A stretch of 64,000 bases of DNA from Planctomycetales bacterium (GTDB lineage Bacteria > Planctomycetota > Planctomycetia > Planctomycetales > Planctomycetaceae), in contig JAPLOA010000091.1 of assembly GCA_026400835.1 (NCBI GenBank), positions 38,989-102,988 on the forward strand, read 5' to 3'. Each line of letters starts with the position of its first letter. The first letter of the stretch is position 1. The position numbers and the translations under genes were made by a program. The notes under the pieces are model-generated. The model was not told the DNA's origin. It saw only the letters and a program-made list of their open reading frames with translations, and searched no databases. Below, piece by piece: positions 1 through 9,022 of the stretch.

Positions 1-1
1 A

Positions 2-487
2 GAAGTCTTGACGCCTGATGCATCACTACGTCAGGGGCGAGCACTCTTCGGCAATGCGGAATTGATCGTCCCCATCGCCGCCGCTGCAGATCGTGCGTGG
101 GCGACGAAGGATAATGATCTCGCGTCCGGACTGCGATTACTGGAATCTATTGTCACCGATCTGCCAGGCCTTCGTCAGGCTTTGGCCTGCGAACTGGTGG
201 AAGCGACGGCATTGACAGCAAAAGATCCGGCAGTCGTGCTGACAGCGATTTCGAAAATGCAGAACATCCTTTGGCGAGAAGAATGTTACGTCGTGGCTGG
301 CCGAGCCTTTGCGGATCGAAAGCTGGATAAGAAGGCTGACGAATGGATGGCTGTTAACAAGCTGCCGCCTTTGGAGCAGATTTGCTTGCTCTATGGAGCG
401 TCTTTAGGCATTCTCGAGCGACCAGTTCCCGTCGCTGATGCTCCTGCCGGAACTGATGCGAAGAAGGCAACGGATACGAAGAAGTAG
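2..487 (+). CDS. C-terminal part of an unrecognised protein (5' end outside window)
   Basis: The frame is open from the window edge to a TAG at 485-487, and the first in-frame start-like codon is a TTG with no ribosome site, so this is probably the tail of a longer gene. About 160 residues are visible. They are mostly alpha-helical looking, Ala/Leu-rich, and resemble a helical-repeat (TPR-like) tail followed by a low-complexity Ala/Asp/Thr/Lys C-terminus. I do not recognise the family. A MITE-like repeat follows at 543-713. Confidence 0.6.
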   Translation, partial: EVLTPDASLRQGRALFGNAELIVPIAAAADRAWATKDNDLASGLRLLESIVTDLPGLRQALACELVEATALTAKDPAVVLTAISKMQNILWREECYVVAGRAFADRKLDKKADEWMAVNKLPPLEQICLLYGASLGILERPVPVADAPAGTDAKKATDTKK

Positions 488-542
488 GTGATTCGACACC
501 AACCAGAATCGGTGGCGAAGGTTAGAATGCCTCGCTTTGATT

Positions 543-713
543 TTTTGAAGTTGCGATGTTCAGGATTGGGTGAGATCAGCGGGGCGAAAACACAGGGATT
601 TTTTATGACTCGACGCGTCAGCGAGGGATTTGCACAGACCCTTGTCCAACGCGACTGCTCAATCCCTCACTGACGTTTCGGATTGCGATGGACGCAAACT
701 CGCTACTTCAAAA
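543..713 (-). repeat. MITE-like element, family M1, copy 1 (inverted)
   Basis: This is a 171-bp unit with terminal inverted repeats TTTTGAAGTTGCG (543-555) and CGCTACTTCAAAA (701-713, one mismatch). The interior holds opposed GCGTCAGCGAGGGATT / AATCCCTCACTGACG palindrome arms. Read on the minus strand it aligns along its whole length with the copy at 39070-39240. The flanks CTTTGATT and CTTTGACC share six of eight bases, which fits a decayed 8-bp target duplication. No open reading frame is inside, so it would be non-autonomous. Confidence 0.75.
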
Positions 714-755
714 CTTTGACCAGGGGTTAGTATCACCTTTACCAGAGAAGCACGA

Positions 756-1862
756 CTAAGGAATCCCGCGAACAATCTCCGGGCCAATGAGCTTTGTGAG
801 CCAGATGGGGAGTTTCTGCCAAACGGCAATGACCTTGTCGAACTTGCCACTGCTGGGGCGGACATCACCGATGTCGCCTTTCCGCAGACAGTACTGCCAG
901 ACGGCTGGATAAGCTTCTGCACCCCACTGTTGCTTAAACTTGAATGTTCCGCTGTCGACAGAACTGCGACCGAAGTCGAATGCTTTCTGTCCACGTTCCA
1001 CGCTGCGTTTCAGGCAGTGCCAATACATCAGCATATTGCAGGCGGTGTAATTGAACTCCCGCAGTGAACTCGCACTGGGGATCAAAGTCACCTCGGGGCC
1101 GTGCAGCAGAAATCCCGATGCAATCGGACGACCATTCGTCATTACCGTACAAATCTCCGCACTGTCTCCAAACTGATTCAGCATCTCCTCAAACAGACGC
1201 TTTGAAAACGGCGGCGTTCCCAGGTCACGCATGTTCTGGCAGAAGACTTCATAGAAGTTCTTCAACTGATCCTTGTGACCAAACTGCACGGACAGTGATG
1301 AATCATTAAGCGGCTTCCTGACCTGACTCCGCAGCTTCGACTTCAATCCTGTCCACAGTTGTTCGGTGGTCTCAGGCAGTTCCAGCCGCATATGGACCTT
1401 CTCGGTATTTGTCGAATTCAGACGCGGGTGCTCGCTGCGGCTTTCATGTCTGACTTCCAGATGTTTGACGTTGAGTGAATCCGCCAGCGTCACGGCTTTG
1501 TCAATCAGCTGACTGGCAATCTGAGCCGAATCCGCAAGTACACCGCCCGTATTCAGATAAGGCTGGCTGACCAGAAAACTTCCGAAAACCGGGCCTGTAA
1601 TGTGCATCAGAGGCAGGACACCGACGATGCGTCGATCCTGCTCAGCCCAAAGAAACTGCGGCCGATGGCGCAGACCTTTTGCGAACACCGTGGCCCACTC
1701 AGTCTGCAAATGAAACCCATCGTATCCCCATTTGCAGAGATACTCGTTCCATCCGGACGGAGAGTTGGTCTCGTGGTGAACCAGAACGGATGTTGTCGTT
1801 GGGGCTGAACTCATTGAGGCCAGATCCTGATTGGCGATGCCGGTAATCGTGTGTGTCATCAT
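756..1862 (-). CDS. FemAB-like GNAT acyltransferase of the exosortase/EPS-associated type
   Basis: This 368-residue cytosolic protein resembles the FemAB family found in XrtA/PEP-CTERM exopolysaccharide loci (TIGR03019-like). The N-terminal half has the W-x-x-GY-x-x-FHLQTEWA and FGSFLVSQPYLNTGG stretches. The C-terminal half has the hallmark FDFGRSSVDSGTFKFKQQWG (about residues 298-317). Family members are thought to transfer an acyl or aminoacyl group during envelope or polysaccharide assembly; the substrate here is unknown. It lies at the 3' end of the minus-strand glycosyltransferase cluster, separated from the next upstream gene by 352 bp of repeats, so it may have its own promoter. No exosortase is in the window. 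Confidence 0.8.
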   Translation of the reverse strand: MMTHTITGIANQDLASMSSAPTTTSVLVHHETNSPSGWNEYLCKWGYDGFHLQTEWATVFAKGLRHRPQFLWAEQDRRIVGVLPLMHITGPVFGSFLVSQPYLNTGGVLADSAQIASQLIDKAVTLADSLNVKHLEVRHESRSEHPRLNSTNTEKVHMRLELPETTEQLWTGLKSKLRSQVRKPLNDSSLSVQFGHKDQLKNFYEVFCQNMRDLGTPPFSKRLFEEMLNQFGDSAEICTVMTNGRPIASGFLLHGPEVTLIPSASSLREFNYTACNMLMYWHCLKRSVERGQKAFDFGRSSVDSGTFKFKQQWGAEAYPAVWQYCLRKGDIGDVRPSSGKFDKVIAVWQKLPIWLTKLIGPEIVRGIP

Positions 1863-1865
1863 GGT

Positions 1866-2130
1866 TTTTCACAACCCGAAACGTCAGTGAGAGATCAACA
1901 GGCCTGTACGATGCAAACAACATCCCTCGCTGACGCTTTTTGAAGTTGCGCATTTGCGTCTATCCCAACCCGCTGCGTGAGCGAGGGATTGTGTTTTAGC
2001 GTTTTAGGCAGTGTTTCCGTAAATCCCTCGCTGACGCTTCGGGTTGTGATAAATCCCAGTTTTTCTCCGCAAGTGAACAACCTCAGCGCCGAAACTCGCA
2101 ACTTCAAAACTGACGCTTCGGGTTATGATT
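1866..2130. repeat. Nested repeat: older palindromic core split by M1 copy 2
   Basis: An older palindromic core (AACCCGAAACGTCAGTGAG..., about 1869 onward; its right arm TTCGGGTTATGATT resumes at about 2117) is interrupted by an M1 element at 1938-2109. The inserted copy has perfect 13-bp inverted ends TTTTGAAGTTGCG (1938-1950) and CGCAACTTCAAAA (2097-2109). The octamer CTGACGCT occurs immediately on both sides (1930-1937 and 2110-2117), a target-site duplication. Removing the insert and one octamer restores a core like the one at 40787-40865. This fills the gap between the FemAB and glycosyltransferase genes. Confidence 0.85.
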
Positions 2131-2214
2131 GAATCAACGGACGGCCTGAGGCAGGGTGTTGAATGATTCAGTCAACCTCTGACACATCCCGCCCGAATAT
2201 TGTTTTACAAATTA

Positions 2215-3447
2215 TTACCGAGCACCAGACACGACACTTTCTGAGATATCTGCAGATGAATCTGAGAGCTCTGCTTCGGCACTTGCCTGAAGTGCATTCT
2301 CAGAAATCCTCGCCGCCAGATCTTTTGAAAGCTGGCGATAGACGTCCACGATTTTCGACATACGGCGATCGAAGCAGAATCGTTCTTCAATCGTCCGGCG
2401 CCCCGCTTTCGCCAGTTCAATTCTCTGAGTGTCAGAGAGCACGCATTTTTGGATGGCTCGATACAGTGCGTTTTCATCGTCGGTCGGAACAACAAGACCA
2501 TTCTGTTCGTGTTGAACCAGCTTGGGAATGCCATTGCAATTGGTTGTGACAACAACACGTTCAGACGCCATCGCTTCGAGAACAACGTTCGGCAAACCCT
2601 CTCGCAGGCTGCTCAGGACAAACAAGTCGATGGCACGATAAAGATCTCGCGGATCATTCATAAAGCCGGCCAGACGCACGTGATCCTGTAGTTCCAGTTC
2701 ATTAATCTGGCGCTGAAGCTGTTCTCGCAGATGTCCTTCACCGGCAATGATCAGACCGATCGGATGGCCATCAATGATCAGTCTGGAGACCGCATTGATC
2801 AGATGATGAAAACCTTTCTCTTCAGATAACCGCCCGACAGCTCCGATGAGAATTCGCTGGGAATCAAAGCCGAATCGAGCCTTATCCCGCAATGTTGGCG
2901 GCGCCGTCGTATAATCATCCAGCACGATCGCATTATCGATCTGATGCAGCCTCTTTTCTCGAATCCCTGACGCACGGCAACTGTCATACAGATCCTGCGA
3001 TACGCAGATGATCTGTTGGTAAAGCTTCATGCTCAGACGATCAATCTTGTAGTACAGCGGTGTTCGCGATGTGAAGCGCACCCAGCCGTGAGCCGTTGTG
3101 ACCAGGTGCATCCGATGAAACATGCGGACGATCAGTCCAATCGCGTTGCTCTTGTAATCGTGCCCATGCCACACCGTCACATTGCGTTCTTTGCAGATGC
3201 GAATGCACTGTTGAATTACACGCCAGTCTGTTGGACCATGGTCGTCAATACCGATGATCTCCGCGCCACTGGCCGCCGCTTTGCGTTCCAGAGTTGCAAA
3301 GCCCGGATCTCCGGGAGGTCGCATAAACAGGCATGCACAGTCGATCCCGTACTGCTGCAGGTAGCGAGGCGAATTCAGGATCGTCTTCTCCGGGCCGCCG
3401 CCGACTCCGGTCACGACTCGTGTATGAAGAACAAATGGTGCGTTCAT
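2215..3447 (-). CDS. Glycosyltransferase, GT4 family (GT-B fold)
   Basis: This 410-residue soluble retaining glycosyltransferase probably adds a sugar from a nucleotide-sugar donor to a growing polysaccharide at the cytoplasmic face of the membrane. The N-terminal Rossmann half (residues about 1-180) begins with a G-x-GGPEKT motif. The donor half carries GAVGRLSEEKGFHHLI (about 208-223) and the SLREGLPNVVLEAMA signature (about 282-296) with the E-x7-E pair. The C-terminal ~25 residues are Ala/Ser-rich and probably disordered. The gene starts 51 bp downstream of the preceding glycosyltransferase and is probably co-transcribed. Donor and acceptor cannot be read from sequence. Confidence 0.9.
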   Translation of the reverse strand: MNAPFVLHTRVVTGVGGGPEKTILNSPRYLQQYGIDCACLFMRPPGDPGFATLERKAAASGAEIIGIDDHGPTDWRVIQQCIRICKERNVTVWHGHDYKSNAIGLIVRMFHRMHLVTTAHGWVRFTSRTPLYYKIDRLSMKLYQQIICVSQDLYDSCRASGIREKRLHQIDNAIVLDDYTTAPPTLRDKARFGFDSQRILIGAVGRLSEEKGFHHLINAVSRLIIDGHPIGLIIAGEGHLREQLQRQINELELQDHVRLAGFMNDPRDLYRAIDLFVLSSLREGLPNVVLEAMASERVVVTTNCNGIPKLVQHEQNGLVVPTDDENALYRAIQKCVLSDTQRIELAKAGRRTIEERFCFDRRMSKIVDVYRQLSKDLAARISENALQASAEAELSDSSADISESVVSGAR

Positions 3448-3498
3448 AAGATTCTCTGTCTCTGACTCAGGCGTGGACTCTTCGTCACAATAGATTCA

Positions 3499-5007
3499 CT
3501 ACCGCTGTGATCGAACAGTGTGACTTCCCGACGATGTGGGTGGTTTGAAGGCAATCACAGGTGGATCAGGCAAAGCGAGCCGACTCTGAATTCGCTCACT
3601 CTTCAGAAGATGCTCAAAGCGATCAGCCTTGCTCTTCCAGCTTTCCTGATGCAGGCGACAGCGCGCTAACGCCTGAGCCGGAGAGATTCCCGAGTAGACT
3701 CGATTTCGCACGATCTGACTGAATTCCGCAGGCGTTTCCGCCGCATCAAGACAGTCGGCCCAGACATCCGTCGAAGGCAGGCGTTTGACGACCACGGATT
3801 TTCCTGTCGCCAGATACTCCTTGAGCTTCAAAGGCTGCATCGCCCGAGTCACAGGTAAATCGGCATAAGGCATAATCAGCACGCTGGCCTGCTCCGCGAT
3901 TGCAGGTAAAGCAGACAGTGGCTGTGCGGGAAGAACTCGCACGTTTGAAAGAGTCAGCAAGGCAGGATCGGGATCCTGTTGCGGTCCAATCAGAACAATT
4001 GTTCCCTCAATCAGATCTTTGGACAGTTGAATCAGCGACGGTGAATCCATACGGCGATCGATGACACCCCAGAACACGATCAAAGGACCAGCAATCCCAT
4101 CGACGGCAGTCGGCGCAGTTGCCAGCACTTCAGCCGCACTGATGCTGGCTGCCGCCGATGTCCCCTGAACAGACCTGGCGTTCCGGCCACTGCTGATGAT
4201 GGCAGTCTCAGTCTCTTCCATAACAACCGACAGCGAAGTCAGACGACTGCCTGCCGCCGTCCGCAGATGCAGACGAGAACTTTCAAAGCGACGGGCAACA
4301 GATTCCGGACGAACGATAATGCTCCGCTGACTATTCCAGAAATCAACGTCGACGCCATGAGTCAGCAGTGATGATGATCTTCCATGAGACGCAATCATCG
4401 ACTGCAATGTTTCACTGACAGCGACAAGACTATCAGCCTGCTGGATCATGTCATGATCCATCCGTCGCAGAGTATTACCGTCCAGACCCGGCCACTGAGC
4501 AAAGTCATCGACGCAATAATACACCCAACGATCCACGGACAGCGTATCCGGCAGATCGGCAGTAATCGGCAGCGTTGTCACGGCGACGACTGGCTTCGGT
4601 AGTTTTGCGATCAGAGGACTCAGTTGCCGTGTGAGCAGCCAGCGATTCAGACGTCGATCCCGGTCGCTGGAGAACCATGGCCACATTTTTGGGTTCACAA
4701 CCTGCAGATTGTTGTGAATCGGAGATTCCTGTTCTCTCTGGACCGCCGCACCGGATCGTTGAGCTCTTCTGCTGAACAACCGCGTCAGCCCCGTTGAGCC
4801 CCATTGACGCATCTTCTCCGCAACTCGCCGTGCTGTCTGCCTGTCAAGGCGCGGCGCACGAGTACCGATGGTGTTAACCCAGAGCACTGGGTATCGATCC
4901 AGCAAATTGCGAGTCAAATGCTGACAGGAGGACGGATGCCGTCCCCAGTCGTCTGAGAAGACCAGCAATGATCCAATCTTCTCTGTCGGAGGACACTCGG
5001 TAATCAT
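3499..5007 (-). CDS. Glycosyltransferase-like protein with a low-complexity insert
   Basis: This 502-residue protein has the general shape of a GT-B glycosyltransferase. The N-terminus reads LLVFSDDWGRHPSSCQHL, a Y-CVDDF-x-x-WPG segment lies near residues 165-178, and a donor domain runs from VFWGVIDRRMDS to MPYADLPVTRAMQPLKLKEYLA, the family's usual C-terminal phosphate/ribose site. A ~65-residue Ser/Ala/Thr-rich stretch (about 245-310) separates the two halves and looks like an expanded linker. The start ATG overlaps the upstream glycosyltransferase stop in an ATGA (5004-5007), so the two are translationally coupled. Resemblance is weaker than for its neighbours. Confidence 0.8.
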   Translation of the reverse strand: MITECPPTEKIGSLLVFSDDWGRHPSSCQHLTRNLLDRYPVLWVNTIGTRAPRLDRQTARRVAEKMRQWGSTGLTRLFSRRAQRSGAAVQREQESPIHNNLQVVNPKMWPWFSSDRDRRLNRWLLTRQLSPLIAKLPKPVVAVTTLPITADLPDTLSVDRWVYYCVDDFAQWPGLDGNTLRRMDHDMIQQADSLVAVSETLQSMIASHGRSSSLLTHGVDVDFWNSQRSIIVRPESVARRFESSRLHLRTAAGSRLTSLSVVMEETETAIISSGRNARSVQGTSAAASISAAEVLATAPTAVDGIAGPLIVFWGVIDRRMDSPSLIQLSKDLIEGTIVLIGPQQDPDPALLTLSNVRVLPAQPLSALPAIAEQASVLIMPYADLPVTRAMQPLKLKEYLATGKSVVVKRLPSTDVWADCLDAAETPAEFSQIVRNRVYSGISPAQALARCRLHQESWKSKADRFEHLLKSERIQSRLALPDPPVIAFKPPTSSGSHTVRSQR

Positions 5008-6239
5008 GAGTGAGCTCCCGTCTTCATGCGTTTCGTCATGGCAGCCTTCATCGGCTTTTCTTTCGGATGACGGTCTGTCGTCTCAAGGATGTCGTTATAT
5101 ACGTCGCGGTAGCTGTTCAGCATCCCTTGCAGTGAAAACTTCTCCTGAGCTCGACCTGCAGCCACGTCAGCCATTTGAAATCTCAAAGCAGGACTCTGAT
5201 AAAGTTCAATCAACGAATTGGCCAATGACGACGCATCTCCGGAAGGAGCCAGCATCCCACTGACGCCATGTTCAATCAGTTCCGGAAGTCCTCCGACCGC
5301 AGTGGAAACCACAGGACGACGCGCGGCCATAGCTTCAATGACCGTGAGCGGAATGCCTTCACTGATGCTGGACATCAGAAACACGTCAGAGGCAGACAGC
5401 AGGTCAGCGATGTCTTTGCGAGTTCCCGCGAGCGTAACGGTCTGCTCCAGGCCGCGTTCCCGGATTGTTTGTTCAATGGCCGTTCGCTGATCACCATCGC
5501 CGGCGAGCAGCAGTCGCAGTCCAGGAATCTTATTGCGAGCCTCATCGACAGCTTTTAATGCCGTCTGATGATCTTTCAACTGGTGCAATCTTGCGACCAG
5601 AACAGCCACGAAGTCGGTCGGCAAGTAACCAAACTCTTCACGAATCCGTTCCCGTGCGCCAGCCGAAGGCTTACTCAAAGCCTTCAGATCAACACCGTTG
5701 TAAATCACCTCGACGCGTGATTCCGGAAGGCCTTCGTTGTCGATCAGTGCCTGACGAACAGCCTTACCGCAACCAACCAGTCTGTCATGGCGTTTCAGCA
5801 GCAGACGACTGACGATGGCTCGCTTGCGACTGGGAGTGTCCGGAAAATGACGACCATGTTCAGTAAACACGACCGGCCGCCGACCTGTCAATCCCCGGCT
5901 CAGCATCGCCTGAAAAAACGGTGTGCATTGGTGAGCGTGCAGGATCACCGCGCCTTCGCGATCAGCAAACTGTCGCAGACGCGCTGCACATCCTCGATCA
6001 ATCCCGGGCTGCCGATGGAGATGTTCAACAATGAATCCGTCTTCCTGAAGTCGCGTCCCGATTTCACCGATCTCGTCCAATACCGCCACAATGCAGCGGA
6101 ATTCTTTCTGCATGCGGCGAATCATCTGATCCACCAGAACCTCCGCGCCGCCAACTCCCAGCGCGTGGATGACGTGACAGATCGTGGGGCGATCATCAAT
6201 CGGAATGACTCGAAGTTGTCTAGGGGCTGCCTGAATCAT
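5004..6239 (-). CDS. Glycosyltransferase, GT4 family (GT-B fold)
   Basis: This 411-residue protein has an N-terminal CHVIHALGVGGAEVLVDQM acceptor-domain signature (about residues 21-39), a donor domain with VARLHQLKDHQTALKAV, and SSISEGIPLTVIEAMAARRP followed by VSTAVGGLPELIEHG (about 292-328). These are standard features of the GT4 group. It is the first of three consecutive glycosyltransferases, 56 bp downstream of the YetA-like gene and overlapping the next gene by 4 bp. The set looks like a repeat-unit assembly module for an exopolysaccharide. The C-terminal ~25 residues are Lys/Met-rich and lie outside the fold. Confidence 0.9.
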   Translation of the reverse strand: MIQAAPRQLRVIPIDDRPTICHVIHALGVGGAEVLVDQMIRRMQKEFRCIVAVLDEIGEIGTRLQEDGFIVEHLHRQPGIDRGCAARLRQFADREGAVILHAHQCTPFFQAMLSRGLTGRRPVVFTEHGRHFPDTPSRKRAIVSRLLLKRHDRLVGCGKAVRQALIDNEGLPESRVEVIYNGVDLKALSKPSAGARERIREEFGYLPTDFVAVLVARLHQLKDHQTALKAVDEARNKIPGLRLLLAGDGDQRTAIEQTIRERGLEQTVTLAGTRKDIADLLSASDVFLMSSISEGIPLTVIEAMAARRPVVSTAVGGLPELIEHGVSGMLAPSGDASSLANSLIELYQSPALRFQMADVAAGRAQEKFSLQGMLNSYRDVYNDILETTDRHPKEKPMKAAMTKRMKTGAHS

Positions 6240-6295
6240 GGTTGATAAGTCGGGTTGAAAGGTTCCGGTCAGATGTTAGAAGTGATATGGAAGAA

Positions 6296-8983
6296 TCAGA
6301 GTTGTCGCCGTAATGCCTGCCAGGCCTTCCAGACTCTTGCCGGCTGAACAGCTTTCAGAGCGGCTCGTGCCAATTGAGCGGGCGACTTCAGCAGTGTTTT
6401 CACTCGCTGTTTCTGAGGTATGAACATGGACCATACCGTGGATTCATAGCGAGCCGAGCAAGCGGGAATCAAATTCGGTTCGCAGTAGCTGTGAAAGACT
6501 TCTCGATGCCCTTCCGTCATGACGATGGACAGACAGCGAGCTGTCAAAGAGGCATCGCCGAAGGCCGCGAAATCCCGCCACGCAGCATCATTGATCTGGT
6601 CGGCTTTCATTCGCATCGCCAGAGCCTGCCCGGCATCATCTTCGCAGGAGGCTGCAATCCGCAGGACGTTGGCTTTCCGAAAGTCCTGAGCGGCCCAGGC
6701 TTCGGTTGGATACTGCAATTCTTCAGGATGTTCCAGCGTTCTTCGTTCGTAAAGTGCCATCCAGCGACCGTAAGTCTTCATGACATCACGGGCATAGCTG
6801 TACATGGCATCGAACAATTCCGCATCGCGTTTTGCGATCAGATATCGTCCAAGCGCGTTCAGAAACACCGTGTAAGACCAATGACCTTCCGCATCCAGCA
6901 GGTGCAGGTCGTCCGGCTTCTGCTGAGGATGAGCACAGCGGCGAATCAGTTCTTCCAGCTTGCTGATATATCGGTCTGAATATGTCAGCAGCCACGCATC
7001 CAGCAAGGCATTGATCGAATTCCCCGCACCTCGACCAGGGCCATGAAAGTCTTCGAAAACAGTCGCTGAAGCCGCGCCTGTCGGGCCGTCATCCAGCAGA
7101 CCGAAGATGGTGTTGCGACCATCGTCCATCTGAATCACCCAGTCGGCCAGCGACAGCACGCTTTCACGAGCCTCAACGTTGCCGGTCAGAAAATAGTAGT
7201 GCAGCAGACCGGTTGTGTAGTTGTGCTCACAGCCTGGACCACCGCCATAAGCATGGCCAGGTTTCTGATTGCGTCTTGAGTAAGTACGATGAGTACTCAA
7301 TCGCGCGTCGACGTAATGATCTGTGTGCCAGAACAATCCGCCATTGAACGCAGCTCTGTCTTCATTGGTGTGATAGATGTCGATATCGATCACATGCCGA
7401 GCCAGCGGATCCAACAGGTCGAACCATTTCAGGTCGCCCGTCGTGGCCAGTTGCAGAGTCGCCCCGAAGATCATGTCGAACTGATTATTGTAGTGCGAAA
7501 CAATCGTGTTCGAACCGGCATAATGAGTCTGTTCATGATCCGCCGGGATATCTCCAAAATTTCGCCAGCCATACTCATCAATCGAAGCCCGGCGAGCATC
7601 AAGGTTGAATCGTCCAGCAGTCGCGCGGTCGAGATAACCAGCGAAACGCCCCACGACGGTGCCCGCTGACAGCTCTGAATTCAGAGTGCCTTGCGAGTTC
7701 AGCTCCGAAGAAATTACTTCCCCCGGGAACCACGAAATCGCATGCGTCGTTCGGACAGAAGTCGGCGACTGGATCAGTCGTGGAACATCAAAGGCCCAGT
7801 CGAGATGGTCAACGTCTGAATTGTTCTGTTGAGTCGAAATCCAAAACGAGCGAGTCTTCTGTTCGCCACCCTGAAGTTCGTGAGTCAGACCCTGCAATGC
7901 TGGAAACAAACCGACTTCAAGGCTGCCCATTGCGGCCGCGACGCTGCCGGGAAACTGTTGCCAGAATTCCGGAACAGCAATGGCCATCGTCGAGCCATCA
8001 CCTTCGATCAGCAATGTTGGTTCCGCCTGATATCCTCGCAGAACTCCCGATTCACAGCTGGCTTCAAACCCACGCGAACGCACCGCGTTGGTTTCATCAG
8101 CCGACAGATGATTCGTGCTGCTCCAGTGTTTCTCCCCACTGCCGAATTGTCGAATAAAGACCTCAGACATAGTCGCTCGCACGTCACTGTCGCGGCGAGC
8201 TTTCCAGTAAGTTCCGGCGTTCGCCGGGATCTCGTCGCTGTGCAGTGACAATTCCAGACTGCGAAACAGGAACGAGCCTGAATCTCCGAGATCCCAAAGC
8301 CCGCCCTTGTGAGCTGCTCGACGAGTATTCCGGATTCGAGTTTCCACCTGCAAAAGTCCGGCTGTCGACCAATGCGTCAGGCGAAACTGCAACGTCACCG
8401 AAGGCAATGCCTGAATGCGCAGCGAAACCAAAAACACCTGTCGCACTGAGCCACTGACTTCTGTACGAATATCGTCCAGTTGTAGCGCCAGTTCTTCACC
8501 GTGAGCATCACCAAGTCGAGGCAGCAATCGGACGGTTCGCTCTGCAGGTGGATCACTGTTGAGATCCCGCATCCGGAGACGAATCTCGCCCTCAACGAAT
8601 TTCAAAGCGATGATCGTTCCGGATGGTTCGACCGCGAGTTGTTCCGTGTCAGCGTTGTTCGATTCTTCGCGAGCAACTACGTTGAGAGATCTTGCGACAC
8701 CGCTGACCTCCGGAGCGATGAAACTGGTCAGTAACCAGCGAACGCTTCCATCGTGCCAGCGATTCAGGACTTCAAACTGAGCATCGACCAAACTTGTGAA
8801 GCCATCAATACGACCGCCGCCAGGATTCTTCAGTCGGCCTTTCGGAACACAAAGCCCCGCCACCACCGGAACGTTCTCCGCAGTCATTCTTCGCGAACGC
8901 AGCATCGCGGGAATACTGAGCGTCTGACGATCATTCTGCAGAGTACTGGTTGAGGATTTCAGAGGCATACCAGGGACAATCAA
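6296..8983 (-). CDS. YetA/PcRGLX-like protein (RIFT barrel plus six-hairpin domain)
   Basis: This 895-residue protein has an N-terminal stretch (about residues 30-115, with VPVVAGLCVPKGRLKNPGG and a later WHDGSVRWLLTSF) that matches the RIFT-related beta-barrel opening of YetA / exo-rhamnogalacturonan lyase-like proteins. It is followed by a beta-sandwich region and a C-terminal alpha/alpha barrel with repeated W and HY motifs (for example GGPGCEHNYTTGLLHYYF). Relatives act on acidic or rhamnose-containing polysaccharides. In this cluster it may trim or modify the exported polymer; that is inference. I see no obvious signal peptide, so its location is uncertain. It starts 39 bp after the asparagine synthase-like gene. 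Confidence 0.7.
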   Translation of the reverse strand: MIVPGMPLKSSTSTLQNDRQTLSIPAMLRSRRMTAENVPVVAGLCVPKGRLKNPGGGRIDGFTSLVDAQFEVLNRWHDGSVRWLLTSFIAPEVSGVARSLNVVAREESNNADTEQLAVEPSGTIIALKFVEGEIRLRMRDLNSDPPAERTVRLLPRLGDAHGEELALQLDDIRTEVSGSVRQVFLVSLRIQALPSVTLQFRLTHWSTAGLLQVETRIRNTRRAAHKGGLWDLGDSGSFLFRSLELSLHSDEIPANAGTYWKARRDSDVRATMSEVFIRQFGSGEKHWSSTNHLSADETNAVRSRGFEASCESGVLRGYQAEPTLLIEGDGSTMAIAVPEFWQQFPGSVAAAMGSLEVGLFPALQGLTHELQGGEQKTRSFWISTQQNNSDVDHLDWAFDVPRLIQSPTSVRTTHAISWFPGEVISSELNSQGTLNSELSAGTVVGRFAGYLDRATAGRFNLDARRASIDEYGWRNFGDIPADHEQTHYAGSNTIVSHYNNQFDMIFGATLQLATTGDLKWFDLLDPLARHVIDIDIYHTNEDRAAFNGGLFWHTDHYVDARLSTHRTYSRRNQKPGHAYGGGPGCEHNYTTGLLHYYFLTGNVEARESVLSLADWVIQMDDGRNTIFGLLDDGPTGAASATVFEDFHGPGRGAGNSINALLDAWLLTYSDRYISKLEELIRRCAHPQQKPDDLHLLDAEGHWSYTVFLNALGRYLIAKRDAELFDAMYSYARDVMKTYGRWMALYERRTLEHPEELQYPTEAWAAQDFRKANVLRIAASCEDDAGQALAMRMKADQINDAAWRDFAAFGDASLTARCLSIVMTEGHREVFHSYCEPNLIPACSARYESTVWSMFIPQKQRVKTLLKSPAQLARAALKAVQPARVWKAWQALRRQL

Positions 8984-9022
8984 TGAGATTCAAAAACGTC
9001 TGTGACAATATTTCATGATCAA

